From assembly GCA_947494545.1 (NCBI GenBank), contig CANLVH010000009.1, positions 62,001-126,000 on the forward strand: DNA of 64,000 nt, given 5' to 3'. The notes below the pieces were generated by a model. The model was not told the origin of the DNA and made no database searches. It was given only the letters and a program-made list of their open reading frames with translations. The stretch comes from an uncultured Mesonia sp. GTDB taxonomy: Bacteria; Bacteroidota; Bacteroidia; Flavobacteriales; Flavobacteriaceae. Made by a program: the position numbers and the translations under genes. The stretch's first letter is position 1. Each line of letters starts with the position of its first letter. Below, in pieces: positions 1-9,759 of the stretch.

Positions 1-220
1 CAAAAAGCTCATTTAAAAAAATAGGTTTCCAGTATTTTGCCAGTTCTTTTTTAGGGTTGTCTAAAAAGAGTTCGTCTTCCAAAAGGTAGCTGTTATAATC
101 GCGCTCTTCAGAAGCTCGTTCCTGATGCAGGTCTGGAAATAAGGCATTGCTCCAGTCGTAAAAGGGCTGTTTAGGTACAATTAATATAAGACTGCGGTTG
201 ATGGTTGAGGGGAGTTTCAT
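1..220 (-). CDS. Unknown protein of the type I RM operon, N-terminal 73 residues only
   Basis: Reading leftward from an ATG at 220, an open frame of 73 codons runs off the window edge. It begins MKLPSTINRSLILIVPKQPF and is rich in aromatic and acidic residues; I do not recognise a catalytic motif. The start overlaps the stop of the RhuM-like gene in an ATGA arrangement (bases 217-220), so the two are probably translationally coupled. Its place as last visible gene of the hsdS-hsdM-rhuM operon suggests a restriction-modification accessory protein. hsdR is not seen and could lie further left. Function is unknown. Confidence 0.6.
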   Translation of the reverse strand, partial: MKLPSTINRSLILIVPKQPFYDWSNALFPDLHQERASEERDYNSYLLEDELFLDNPKKELAKYWKPIFLNELF

Positions 221-1239
221 TGTTTTTTGTTTTTTAGTTCTTTTAAAGAATTATCAAAATCACTATTAAAATCCAGATCTTGCTGTACCCTAAAAATTTC
301 GTAGGCATCTTCGGCGATCTTTTTCGCAATATTGTGGCTCAGTTTACCGGCGTTTTTCAACACCTCATAATCGTTAAAGACCAGAAAAGCATCTAATTTC
401 TCAATCCAATCGGTCATTTTCATAGGGATATTCCGTTTAGCTTGATTTTCCGCGTAATCCAGGTACATCACCACAATACGGTTAAGGGCATCTAATTCCT
501 CTTCCTGCAAGTAATTTTTTGCAATACTTACATCACTTTTTAAAATTTTCCCGTCTGGACTGTTTTTCCAGTTGGTTAATCCCATACCCGGTTGTTTTTC
601 ATCCACTCTTTTCGAAATGATTTCTGCTGCGGTAGCTCCCGTAATTGCCCAATGTAATTTATTCTGAACGGTTTGATAAAAGGTTTTGGTTACAGGACTT
701 TTTGCATCATAATCAATACTGCATTGTGCATAGATATCGGTGATTTTTTGATAAAAACGGCGTTCTGAAGCACGGATCTCCCGAATACGTTCCAACAGCT
801 CATCAAAGTAATCTTTTCCGAACTGCTTCCCTTGTTTTAAGCGTTCATCATCAAGCACAAAACCTTTAATGATATATTCCCGAAGGGTTTTTGTTGCCCA
901 CATCCTAAATTGTGTAGCTTGTTTGGAATTTACCCGGTAACCCACAGAAATAATAGCATCCAAATTATAAAACTGAGTACTGTACTTTTTACCGTCACTG
1001 GCAGTTATTCGAAATTTTCGAATAACTGAATCTTCTTCCAATTCGCCACTCTTAAAAACTTCTTTAAGGTGATAATTTATGGTATTGACTTCTACACCAA
1101 AAAGCGCTGCCATTTTCTTTTGGGAAAGCCAGAACGTTTCTTCTTCATATAAAACTTCAATCGTACTTTTTTCGAGTGCCGTTTCGTAAAATAAAACCTG
1201 TAGCTGGTTAGTAGGCTTATCCTTGTCATTTCTACTCAT
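217..1239 (-). CDS. RhuM family (virulence RhuM-like) protein
   Basis: A 340-aa protein matching the RhuM family. The N-terminal half (about residues 25-130) carries the typical WLSQKKMAALFGV and RVNSKQATQFRMWATKTLREY segments, which resemble a DNA-binding HTH joined to a Bro-N/KilA-like fold. The rest is helical. RhuM proteins are frequent passengers in type I restriction-modification loci; their biochemical role is not established. The start overlaps the hsdM stop by 8 bases and the stop overlaps the next gene by 4, so it is an integral member of this operon. It may be a regulator or an effector of the RM system (inference). Confidence 0.85.
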   Translation of the reverse strand: MSRNDKDKPTNQLQVLFYETALEKSTIEVLYEEETFWLSQKKMAALFGVEVNTINYHLKEVFKSGELEEDSVIRKFRITASDGKKYSTQFYNLDAIISVGYRVNSKQATQFRMWATKTLREYIIKGFVLDDERLKQGKQFGKDYFDELLERIREIRASERRFYQKITDIYAQCSIDYDAKSPVTKTFYQTVQNKLHWAITGATAAEIISKRVDEKQPGMGLTNWKNSPDGKILKSDVSIAKNYLQEEELDALNRIVVMYLDYAENQAKRNIPMKMTDWIEKLDAFLVFNDYEVLKNAGKLSHNIAKKIAEDAYEIFRVQQDLDFNSDFDNSLKELKNKKQ

Positions 1240-2752
1240 AGCCCAACTCTTTTAAATGCTTTTTCATCTCTGTACGCACTGCCAGAAGTTCTGCTTCTAA
1301 CTGTTCTATGTTTTTCTGAACCTCAGGAATATCTACCGGCTCTTCCTCTTCAAAGGTGTCAACGTACCTGGGGATATTCAAGTTGAAATCATTTTCTTCG
1401 ACTTCGCCTGGCGGCACTACCGAACTATATTTTTCAATGCTTTCAAAATCATTAAAAGCAGTAACAATTTTTTCGATATCCTGATTTCGTAACTTATTTT
1501 GTCTCTTACCATCTTCAAAACCTTTACTGGCATCAATAAAGAGAATATCTTCTGTAGTTTTAGCTTTATTGAATATTAGAATAGCCGCCGGAATCCCGGT
1601 GCCATAAAAAAGATTGGTAGGCAAACCAATAACAGCCTCCAACAAATTTTCTTCAATAAGTTGCTTTCTAATCTTTTGTTCTGCACTACCGCGGAATAAA
1701 ACCCCGTGTGGAACTATTACCCCAACTTTACCTCCGGGAGCTGTAGTCTCAATCATATGCTGAATAAATGCATAATCTCCTTTAGATTTTGGAGGAAGTC
1801 CTCTATAAAAGCGTTTAAATCGGTCAGCTTCTGCATTTTCGTAGCCCCATTTATCCAAACTGAAGGGAGGATTGGCTACTACAATATCAAATTTCATCAA
1901 TGCATCATCCTCAATCAGTTTAGGATTATTAATGGTATCACACCATTCGATCTGTGCTCCATCCATACTATGTAGAAAACAGTTCATTTTGCTCAACGCC
2001 CAGGTGTCGCCATTACTTTCTTGTCCATATAAGGAGAAATTGTTAGTAGGTTGGCCATCTTTATCTTTGGTTTCTTCTGCCACCTTAATCAATAAAGAAC
2101 CCGAGCCACAAGTGGGGTCAAATATGCGATCTCCTTCTTTAGGAGCTACCAGTTTGGCCAACAATGCCGAAACCTCTTTAGGTGTAAAAAATTCTCCGCC
2201 TTTTTTTCCGGCCCCTGAAGCGAATTTCTCTAAAAGATACATATAAGCATCCCCTAAGATATCTTCTTTATCTTCCCATAAAGAAGGACGAAAATCTAAT
2301 TCAGGCTTGGCAAAATCATCAATTAAATTTTTTAATCGGCGATTTCTATCTTTGGTCTGGCCTAATTTATCTGAATTGAAACTGATATTCCGAAATACCC
2401 CATCCAGTTTTTCAATATTGCGTTCTTCAATTTGAGCAAAAATCTTATCGATTTTCTCTCCTATATCCGTGTCATTTCTATGATTATAGATGTAATCAAA
2501 GGTGCAATTCTCCGGCAGCACAAAACGCTCCCTTTTGAGTTTTCTTTGAATCAGCTCCTCGTTCTCTCCATACTGTTCTTTTAACTGATTGTAATGATCT
2601 TTCCAAACATCACTTAGGTATTTCAAAAACATAAAAACCAGGATGTAATTTTTATATTCTGAAGAATCAAAAGCACCTCTAAAGGTATCACAGGCATTCC
2701 AAAGTGCATTGTTGATCTGTGTTTGTGTTGGTTTTATCTTTGTTGTAGCCAT
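1232..2752 (-). CDS. hsdM: Type I restriction-modification DNA methyltransferase, subunit M
   Basis: 506-aa N6-adenine methyltransferase of the type I class. It has the HsdM N-terminal helical domain (about residues 10-140), the SAM-binding motif FDPTCGSGSLL and the catalytic NPPF motif in VVANPPFSLDKW, followed by typical HsdM text such as GGKVGVIVPHGVLFRGSAEQKIRK. With HsdS it methylates a bipartite site; with HsdR it forms the restriction complex. It starts one base after the hsdS stop and its 3' end overlaps the RhuM-like gene by 8 bases. Length and motifs are normal, so it looks functional. Confidence 0.96.
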   Translation of the reverse strand: MATTKIKPTQTQINNALWNACDTFRGAFDSSEYKNYILVFMFLKYLSDVWKDHYNQLKEQYGENEELIQRKLKRERFVLPENCTFDYIYNHRNDTDIGEKIDKIFAQIEERNIEKLDGVFRNISFNSDKLGQTKDRNRRLKNLIDDFAKPELDFRPSLWEDKEDILGDAYMYLLEKFASGAGKKGGEFFTPKEVSALLAKLVAPKEGDRIFDPTCGSGSLLIKVAEETKDKDGQPTNNFSLYGQESNGDTWALSKMNCFLHSMDGAQIEWCDTINNPKLIEDDALMKFDIVVANPPFSLDKWGYENAEADRFKRFYRGLPPKSKGDYAFIQHMIETTAPGGKVGVIVPHGVLFRGSAEQKIRKQLIEENLLEAVIGLPTNLFYGTGIPAAILIFNKAKTTEDILFIDASKGFEDGKRQNKLRNQDIEKIVTAFNDFESIEKYSSVVPPGEVEENDFNLNIPRYVDTFEEEEPVDIPEVQKNIEQLEAELLAVRTEMKKHLKELGYE

Positions 2753-2753
2753 T

Positions 2754-3341
2754 TTATAGGATATTTAATAATTGATGGGTAATAAGTGTATCTTTTAGTG
2801 TATTGATGCTTGAAATTAACTGTTTTTCTTTTAAATGCAGTTGCGCAACCTGTCCAATATTTTTTTGAACCTCTAAAGAGGGAAGCGAAATAGGAATACC
2901 CTCGATAGCTGTTTTATTAATATTGGTTACATAAGTTCCTGCTTCATTGGTTTTTAAGTAATTCTGAACATTCTTTTGATTTATATACCAGGCAATATAG
3001 TAAGGATCAGCAATTTCTTGATCGACTTTAATCACAAACAAGGCTGAAGAAGCAATGGTTGGTATATTATCTATTGGATGATAAACCAAGGCATAGTTAT
3101 GCGTGCCTTTGGCAGTAAAAAGAATATCGCCCTGCTCTAAAAAATATTTTGGTTTAATTTTTTCACCATCAATAAAATAACATTCATTTCCAACGGCTGT
3201 ATAATCATTAATAATATCTTTAAGTTGAATGATACGAACATTCCCTTTAGGAATATGGTGTATCTTCCCTCTAAAGGAGTAGCCGGAAGCAAGACCTTCT
3301 TCATTTAATATAGATTTTAATTCAACAACCTTATTTTTCAT
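2754..3341 (-). CDS. hsdS: Half-length type I restriction specificity subunit (HsdS, one target-recognition domain)
   Basis: 195 aa, about half of a usual HsdS. It holds one target-recognition domain (roughly residues 1-150, with RIIQLKDIINDY, LEQGDILFTAKGTHNYALVY and YYIAWYINQKNVQNYL) and one conserved helix near the C-terminus (IPISLPSLEVQKNIGQVAQL plus a coiled coil). A full HsdS has two such repeats. A single-repeat subunit is expected to dimerise and read a palindromic bipartite target (family knowledge; not shown here). It is the first gene of the minus-strand operon hsdS-hsdM-rhuM. No second half-S gene is visible. Confidence 0.85.
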   Translation of the reverse strand: MKNKVVELKSILNEEGLASGYSFRGKIHHIPKGNVRIIQLKDIINDYTAVGNECYFIDGEKIKPKYFLEQGDILFTAKGTHNYALVYHPIDNIPTIASSALFVIKVDQEIADPYYIAWYINQKNVQNYLKTNEAGTYVTNINKTAIEGIPISLPSLEVQKNIGQVAQLHLKEKQLISSINTLKDTLITHQLLNIL

Positions 3342-3564
3342 TTTAATACTGCATAATGTCTAGGATGTGAATATAAGTAAATATACTATTAGCCTATGAT
3401 ATAAAATACATAATCGTTATGATGCGAAAAAATATCGGCAATATACTTTATCTAAATTTTGATTTTCTTTTACCAAACTTTCTCTCGAGTGCTTTCTTTT
3501 GTTATTCAGACATTGATTGTTTTTGTTTATATATGTTTACCAATTTTTTTCACAAACATCTTTT

Positions 3565-5823
3565 TTAAAGAGAATTTTCGTGTATATTAATAATAGAATC
3601 TCTAAAAATTGAAACTTTTTTATTATTAATTTTTTTTAATTCTTCAATTATGGTGTTATAATGACTTTTATATAATCTCATTTTTCCAATTGCTAGTGCA
3701 TATAAAAATTCCAAAATAGCTTCTCCTTGATAATCATTTTTATATTTTATAAAGGTTTGTAATAAGGAGAGCATATCCTCGGATATTTTTGGGCTAATTG
3801 AATAATTTAACTCTTCATCTTTTGCAGCTCTCAAAATTGAAGCTTGTATAATACCATCATTGAATCTATTAAATACAAATGGATCAATTAAATTCTTAAC
3901 AAAACTAGTCTGGATCAAGCCCTTTTTTGTATTATTTCTCATGTTGTTTAGAACACAGGAGATAGTAAAATACACATCGGATTGCGTAATGTTTTCAAAA
4001 TAAGAATTGTCATGAAAAAAAAGCGAATTTTTTCTAATCTTTAATTCTTGTTCTTGGATATCATCATAAAATATTTTGTTGTCACCTCCTTTTTCATCAA
4101 TATTAGAAAATGCTTGAATATGATTTATTCTATTATTAACAAAGTCTGGAGCTTCATCTAAATTCTCTCGAATTTCTTTTAAATATTCTAACTCAATCTC
4201 CCATGAAGTTTTAGAATTAGTGTTGTCACAATTTATACCTTCAATTTCAATAAAAGAACTATTTTCAGGCCCATAGAGTCCATACTTAATATTACTTTTA
4301 AGTTCTCCATATTTTAAATTGTTATCAATTCGATTTATTCCGATGAAATAAATAAGTCTAATGTCCTCGTGATTTCTAAAAAATCGGCTTAAATAAAGTA
4401 AGTTTTTACCATTTGTAATGCAAGAACCCACAATAAGTATTGCGCCTGACTCTTCCTCATCTATGATTTTTTCTTCTAAGTCATACTGATTTAGTATTTG
4501 AATCTCATTTTGAGAGTGCTCCTTCACTTTATTATGGATATATTCAGATAATTTTGAAGAACCCTTATCATTTAAATGAATTATATATTTTGTGGACGCA
4601 GGAATGTATTGATTTATATAGGCATCTAATTTGTTTTTATGGTTTTCAAAATTTTGATTTGTGATATTGGAAATTACCTTTTCATAATCAATAAATAAAT
4701 CATATTTTTTTCTTTCAATTGATTGCTCACTGTAAGAAACCTTTAAGCAAGTACCAATTTCTCTATTATACTTGAAAGTTTCCACAAAATCTTTTAATGA
4801 TTTTGATATATACGCTGCGGTTATATTCCTACTGTTGATAATAGGTTCATCCAAACTGAATGAGTCTCCCAAAATCTTAATTGGAGTCGAATGACTTTCG
4901 CAATATTTACATTTTTCATTCTTCTTAGATTGATAAAATAATTCGATTCCATAATTTAAGTCTTCGTCCCTTTCGAGATTACATAATACTCTCTCCAAAA
5001 TCAACCTTGAATTTTTATCAATAGGTAAATAGAATAAAGTACAAATCATGGCAGATTTTATTTCTGGATGATTTCTTTGAATATAGTGTATTAAGCCACC
5101 AGATGTTGAAGCTGATATTAAAAAAATAGATTTATTATAGAAAGTCGAATTTTTGTTATATATCCCTTGATAAGAATGAAATGACTCAATATTAATTTCT
5201 TTATCTTTAAGAAATCTTCTGATATATTTTGTCATTGAATAGGCGATCACATTTATAGATAATGTATCACAATAAATATTTTCAAAATTTTGATCTTCAA
5301 AAAGGTGAAGGGTATTTATAGCTATAAAATCAATTTCTGATTTATAAACAAGAACATTGGCAGTTCGTAAGAATTTAGCGGAATGTTTACCGGATGGAAA
5401 TTCAAAGTGGTGCGATACCCCATTACTTTCAATCAAACCACCATTCTTTGTAAATATTTCACACAGACCTTGGTTGATAATTTCTTTTAGGTGCTTATCT
5501 AAGAATTTTGACTTTTTATTAGTCTGGAAAGAGTAATTATTATAAGAGATAAAATAAATACTTTTTTTTAATGATTCTTCTTCAACTTTAGGAATGCTCT
5601 TAAATAATGAATTTAAGTTTTCCTGAAAATCTTCCTCTATATTTTTTAAACTAGCACAATGAAAAATTAACAGGGCGCTGGTCTGGTGAAAATTTTTAAA
5701 ATGCTGGGATAATTCTTTATTTAAAATATTAAAATCAAAACTTGTATCAGGATTGAATATTACTGTTAGTTTATTGTACTCTTTATTTTTTGATGATGAA
5801 TTGAAAATGTAGAACTTCCCCAT
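3565..5823 (-). CDS. Unrecognised large protein with two phosphoribosyltransferase-like segments
   Basis: 752 aa, not assigned to a named family. Two stretches recall type I phosphoribosyltransferases. FEFPSGKHSAKFLRTANVL (about residues 141-159) is like the N-terminal motif of orotate PRTase and is followed by FLISASTSGGLIHYIQ. ESGAILIVGSCITNGKNLL (about 456-474) sits like a PRPP-loop motif, normally two acidic residues then TTG, but its acidic residues are replaced. An isolated CKYC pair lies near residue 310. The remainder is helical. The gene begins directly after the stop of the GHKL-ATPase gene with no intervening base, so the two form a pair. PRTase-like modules are known in some bacterial conflict systems; a defence role is inference. 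Confidence 0.6.
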   Translation of the reverse strand: MGKFYIFNSSSKNKEYNKLTVIFNPDTSFDFNILNKELSQHFKNFHQTSALLIFHCASLKNIEEDFQENLNSLFKSIPKVEEESLKKSIYFISYNNYSFQTNKKSKFLDKHLKEIINQGLCEIFTKNGGLIESNGVSHHFEFPSGKHSAKFLRTANVLVYKSEIDFIAINTLHLFEDQNFENIYCDTLSINVIAYSMTKYIRRFLKDKEINIESFHSYQGIYNKNSTFYNKSIFLISASTSGGLIHYIQRNHPEIKSAMICTLFYLPIDKNSRLILERVLCNLERDEDLNYGIELFYQSKKNEKCKYCESHSTPIKILGDSFSLDEPIINSRNITAAYISKSLKDFVETFKYNREIGTCLKVSYSEQSIERKKYDLFIDYEKVISNITNQNFENHKNKLDAYINQYIPASTKYIIHLNDKGSSKLSEYIHNKVKEHSQNEIQILNQYDLEEKIIDEEESGAILIVGSCITNGKNLLYLSRFFRNHEDIRLIYFIGINRIDNNLKYGELKSNIKYGLYGPENSSFIEIEGINCDNTNSKTSWEIELEYLKEIRENLDEAPDFVNNRINHIQAFSNIDEKGGDNKIFYDDIQEQELKIRKNSLFFHDNSYFENITQSDVYFTISCVLNNMRNNTKKGLIQTSFVKNLIDPFVFNRFNDGIIQASILRAAKDEELNYSISPKISEDMLSLLQTFIKYKNDYQGEAILEFLYALAIGKMRLYKSHYNTIIEELKKINNKKVSIFRDSIINIHENSL

Positions 5824-7002
5824 TTAACTATAATTTTTAAAAGGGTACAATATGCTTACATATGAACCTTGCGATTGTACATTTTTTTTTGAATTAAAAT
5901 CTGATTTGTTCCAATCATTTAATTCTAGTGAAGACAGATTATTTTTCTCAATGGACTCATATTCATTCTCGATTAAATCTCTGTATATGGCATATTTATC
6001 AGTGTAGATTCTTAGAAATCCCTTTTTATTTAATATCCTTAGTATCCTATCTAAACCAATACCTTTTTTAGATTTTAAATTTGTGTTTGAAGATGTTTGA
6101 TTTTTAATCAAGCATTGCTTTATAATTTCTATATCACTTAAATCGTTGTTTTTTCCAAATTTATTTATGAAACCTACTCCAGAATCGAAGACTAAAATTT
6201 CCAAATAATATATTTGATTGAGGTCATTTAGTGACTTTTCATTGATTACAGGATGATTAAAGAAATTTGCTATTGGAGTGTTCTGATAATCCTCTATAAT
6301 CTTTCGCTTCTTATTTTTATGAAACCTCATATAGACCCCTCTAATACTTGTTGGTATCTCTACTAAATTTGAATCTGTTTTACCCCATTCATATGTGTTT
6401 TTAGTAAGTTCATAGATTATGGCTCCTATATCTTGGAGAACACTTTGAATCTCCTTAATATTATTTTTATTGAAAGTTAATACATAGTCGGTAAGAATAT
6501 TTTTAATGTTTTCTGAAATCAAATTTTCATCATCATTGAAGCCTTGAGAATTTTCAAACAATCTTATTAACCCTCTATTTTCAGACAAATGATCAGTATT
6601 TACAAAAATATACTTATTTCCTTTCATTTTTGATAGAGAGTTCATTGTCGTGAAAAAACTGTTTTGTAAATTCCTTAAATCATTCTTTATTGATTTATCA
6701 TTTTTATCTACAAACCTTGAGGTGTTCCATAATAAAGATATTATTGGATAAGCATATTCTTGGTCATAGAATTGATCCAAATTATTTTTCTCAACATCGA
6801 TTTTAACTTTTGAAATATTACAATTCTTATTTAACGTGATGATAAACCTTAGTAAGTCTGCTAAAATTCCAAATCTATATTTGTCAAATTGATTTGGGAG
6901 AATAAGTATCGAATATTTTGATTTATAATAATTTATATTTCTATATAAATTACTTAACTTGGAAGGTGTTATGTTTCTATTGATTCTTATTTCTTCTGTC
7001 AT
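5824..7002 (-). CDS. GHKL-fold (histidine-kinase-like) ATPase, stand-alone
   Basis: 392 aa. The C-terminal half has the Bergerat nucleotide-binding boxes in order: an N box in IYELTKNTYEWGKTD (about residue 200), a G1 box LVFDSGVGFINKFG (about 276) and a G2 box KKGIGLDRILRILNKKG (about 315). There is no His-phosphoacceptor domain, receiver or membrane segment, so it is not a conventional sensor kinase. The N-terminal 170 residues are unassigned. It is the first gene of the pair with the PRTase-like protein and lies between a type I RM operon and an OLD nuclease, which suggests a defence module. A 161-base gap separates it from the OLD gene. Confidence 0.75.
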   Translation of the reverse strand: MTEEIRINRNITPSKLSNLYRNINYYKSKYSILILPNQFDKYRFGILADLLRFIITLNKNCNISKVKIDVEKNNLDQFYDQEYAYPIISLLWNTSRFVDKNDKSIKNDLRNLQNSFFTTMNSLSKMKGNKYIFVNTDHLSENRGLIRLFENSQGFNDDENLISENIKNILTDYVLTFNKNNIKEIQSVLQDIGAIIYELTKNTYEWGKTDSNLVEIPTSIRGVYMRFHKNKKRKIIEDYQNTPIANFFNHPVINEKSLNDLNQIYYLEILVFDSGVGFINKFGKNNDLSDIEIIKQCLIKNQTSSNTNLKSKKGIGLDRILRILNKKGFLRIYTDKYAIYRDLIENEYESIEKNNLSSLELNDWNKSDFNSKKNVQSQGSYVSILYPFKNYS

Positions 7003-7163
7003 TTATTTTTTATTTCTAAAAATTAATTATACTAACACTTCAAAGCTATATTTTCTATAGAATTAAAACGAAGATAGAAAAATTACCGAAACTTAAACTT
7101 GTCCTTTTTAAATAACAATATATAAAGTTAAAATTGCATTCTAGTATTTATTGAAGATAGTTT

Positions 7164-9119
7164 TTATTCAAAAAAATCTTCAATTTTATCAATCCACTTC
7201 GGTTTTTCATTTATTTCAATATTACAGTAGTTATCACAAATTTCTTTTTTATGCGAATCAATAAATTTAGATATTTTTTCTTTAAATTTTCGGGGGTTTT
7301 CCCCTAAACCTCCAATTGAATAAATTATTGAATCATCACCTTTTATAAAACTATTCTTAGAACCCGGGTCAAACGCAAACTTACTAAACGCTTCTTTTAC
7401 GTCATCTTGAGTTGATTGCTCGATCGTAAGTTTTAAAGCTTTAAAAAATGGTTCTGGCACAAGAGCCTCTTCAATTTCAGTTGGGTATTTAATATCAGTA
7501 TCAATTTTATGTAATTGAATACTGTTATTTTCCATCACTTGGAGTCTTCTTAATCTCAATAATTTATTTTGTAAGTCTGGAAGTACATCTTTGCCAACAC
7601 CCTGAAAATCGGTATCAATTAAACAGAAAATTTTACCGTGTAGATGTGACTTTTCGCTCTTTTGGGAAATTGGAGTATGAAGGTAATTATAAAGTAGTTT
7701 TACAATAGCACAACCACCCACAGGCAGAATCCTTAAGTTTTCTGTATTCGAAAGATGTTTATTAATATAATTTTTATCCTCTTCGCTTTCTACAATTAAC
7801 CAATTATTTTTTTGAACTCTTAAAGAACTTATTATTGCAGATGCCAAATCAAAAAAACTTTTGAATTGAACATCATTAGGATGGGAGCCGTTATCTTCAA
7901 AATAATTTCTAAAAGAAAATTCTGATATTTGAATTTGTTTTTCACTAAGTGAATCTATATGATACAAATTCCCTTTATCTATGATTGGTAAAGAACCATA
8001 CCAATGAGAAGTGATTAATAATTGGTTGTCGAATTGATTAGCCAGTTGTTCTAATCTATCAAATTGATCATAACACATAGAAATATGCAATGAAGATTCT
8101 GGTTCATCAATGGCAAGAATAACCTTTTTACTTTTTTTTATGTCTTGAGTCAAAAATGCATATGCAATATCAATTAATGCTTTTTTTCTTTCACCCGCTG
8201 ACAAAAATTTTATTTGTTTACCTGACTTTTTTAAATTTCTCTTTGAAAAAAAGGCTTCTACCACAACATCTGTCAAGTGATTAGCGGTTAACCTTGTTTT
8301 AGCTTTATACTCCTTTTTAAAATCATACTCAGGATCAATTTCTTGAATAGTCTTTTCGATTTCCTGAACAAAATTTTCTAAATCACTATTGACGATATCC
8401 AAAATACTTTGAGTTTTTGTTCTTCCTGCTTTTACTGGTAATTTTTCATTTAAAGTTTTTTCTATTCTTTTCTTTACGTCTTCACTCATTAGATCCTGCA
8501 TACCTTTAGACTCTAATCTCAAAAACTCCTCTATAGAAGTTTCTACAGGTATATATTGATAAGAATAAAATTTTGACAAATCAGATTTTAGCTTATTAAT
8601 TAATTTATTTAGTTTACCTAATTCGTTAAATTCTTTTTTTTCGGCAAGCCTTTTTTTTATCATTTTGTCAAAAGTCAAAAATATCTCTTGATTTCTGTCA
8701 GGCTGAGGCCAATATGCACAAGTAATCAAATAATAATTCGGTTCTAAACTTTTAAGTAGAGGCTGTTGGTCAAAAAAAGATTTATAAGTTTTAAAATTTG
8801 TTGAAGACGAAAAAGAAACATTAAATAAAAAGTCGCTGATTATAGGAATTGCTGGTTGGACATTTTTTGAAAATTTATTCAATTCGTTTTTCTTTATTAA
8901 AAATAACGGAGCTACGAAGGCCTCCGATTTCTTTTCATTTGTGTGGTATATAAATCTTTTATTATTAAAAAAGGTGTCTAATGCTTCTAAAATAGAACTT
9001 TTTCCTGCACCATTCTGTCCAATAAATAAATTTAAATTTTCAATCCTTCTCGCTCCAAAAGGAATATAATTTGCTCCTTTATAAATTTTATAGTGTCTTA
9101 AAAATAAACCTACTACCAT
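7164..9119 (-). CDS. OLD-family ATPase with C-terminal TOPRIM nuclease domain
   Basis: 651 aa. The N-terminal ABC-type ATPase has Walker A GQNGAGKSSILEAL (about residue 33), an ABC signature FLSAGERKKALIDIA, Walker B VILAIDEPESSLH and an H-loop LLITSHW. The C-terminal part has TOPRIM hallmarks: WLIVESEEDK (metal-binding Glu), LPVGG and CLIDTDFQG (DxD). This is the OLD architecture also used by GajA and retron-Eco8-type nucleases. No UvrD-like GajB partner or reverse transcriptase is adjacent, so it appears to be a stand-alone (class 1-like) OLD protein, likely an anti-phage nuclease (inference). It could be linked with the downstream GHKL/PRTase pair, but the 161-base gap argues for separate expression. 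Confidence 0.85.
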   Translation of the reverse strand: MVVGLFLRHYKIYKGANYIPFGARRIENLNLFIGQNGAGKSSILEALDTFFNNKRFIYHTNEKKSEAFVAPLFLIKKNELNKFSKNVQPAIPIISDFLFNVSFSSSTNFKTYKSFFDQQPLLKSLEPNYYLITCAYWPQPDRNQEIFLTFDKMIKKRLAEKKEFNELGKLNKLINKLKSDLSKFYSYQYIPVETSIEEFLRLESKGMQDLMSEDVKKRIEKTLNEKLPVKAGRTKTQSILDIVNSDLENFVQEIEKTIQEIDPEYDFKKEYKAKTRLTANHLTDVVVEAFFSKRNLKKSGKQIKFLSAGERKKALIDIAYAFLTQDIKKSKKVILAIDEPESSLHISMCYDQFDRLEQLANQFDNQLLITSHWYGSLPIIDKGNLYHIDSLSEKQIQISEFSFRNYFEDNGSHPNDVQFKSFFDLASAIISSLRVQKNNWLIVESEEDKNYINKHLSNTENLRILPVGGCAIVKLLYNYLHTPISQKSEKSHLHGKIFCLIDTDFQGVGKDVLPDLQNKLLRLRRLQVMENNSIQLHKIDTDIKYPTEIEEALVPEPFFKALKLTIEQSTQDDVKEAFSKFAFDPGSKNSFIKGDDSIIYSIGGLGENPRKFKEKISKFIDSHKKEICDNYCNIEINEKPKWIDKIEDFFE

Positions 9120-9313
9120 TTAAATTTGCATTATAAATTTTTAAATTATTGAATAATCAGTTATAACTATTAAATATTTTTGTAAAATATGGAATTAATT
9201 CCCTCACTAGAACTTATTATAACGCAATCTAGATATGGTCTAAAGAACCAGTAAATTTATTCATTCTCTTTAAAAAGAGAGTTTTAAGGAGATCTGTTAA
9301 AATTTAACTCTCA

Positions 9314-9532
9314 TTATTCATTCGGCAACCCAATATCCTTACAAACTCGTTTAAAAAGCAAACCGGGATCTTCATCTACAGCTAACGCAATTAAATATAA
9401 CTCTCTAACCCTTAATTGAGTGGCTGGATTATTAGCCAATTCACTCAAACGAGTTTTGCTAATTCCTGTTTTACGAGAAACATCTGATCTATTAATAGAT
9501 TTTTTAGCAAAATAGAGCCCTAGTTCTGTCAT
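9314..9532 (-). CDS. Small XRE-type helix-turn-helix regulator
   Basis: 72 aa from the ATG at 9532; an upstream in-frame TTG at 9535 adds one residue. The sequence NRSDVSRKTGISKTRLSELANN is a clear XRE/Cro HTH, followed by a short helical tail with LALAVDEDPGLLF. It is divergent from the sigma-factor gene, with about 230 bases between the starts. It could therefore control the sigma/dead-Cas12f operon, or it may belong to the defence genes on its own strand. Specificity cannot be read from sequence. Confidence 0.8.
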   Translation of the reverse strand: MTELGLYFAKKSINRSDVSRKTGISKTRLSELANNPATQLRVRELYLIALAVDEDPGLLFKRVCKDIGLPNE

Positions 9533-9759
9533 CAATTTATCTTCTTTTCAATACATAAAGTTAGGCTTTAAGTTAAAGTTTTCCGATTATCTAAACATTT
9601 ACTTGTGTTTTTATCTTTTAATCAATACATTTATTCCGAGTTTAAGAACAAATTATCTTATTTTATGAAATGTTATTTTGACTAATGTTCACAATATCCC
9701 ATTTCAAACCCTCATTACAGCTTAAAAAAGCTAAAAATGTGCATTAAAACCTAAATCTT

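Noticed and set aside
3342..3564. Guide-RNA or retron-like RNA between hsdS and the PRTase-like gene
   Set aside because: A/T-rich text without stable stems or known motifs; most likely just promoter and spacer.
7164..9119. Assignment to Gabija (GajA)
   Set aside because: No UvrD-like GajB gene on either side; the OLD architecture alone is not specific.
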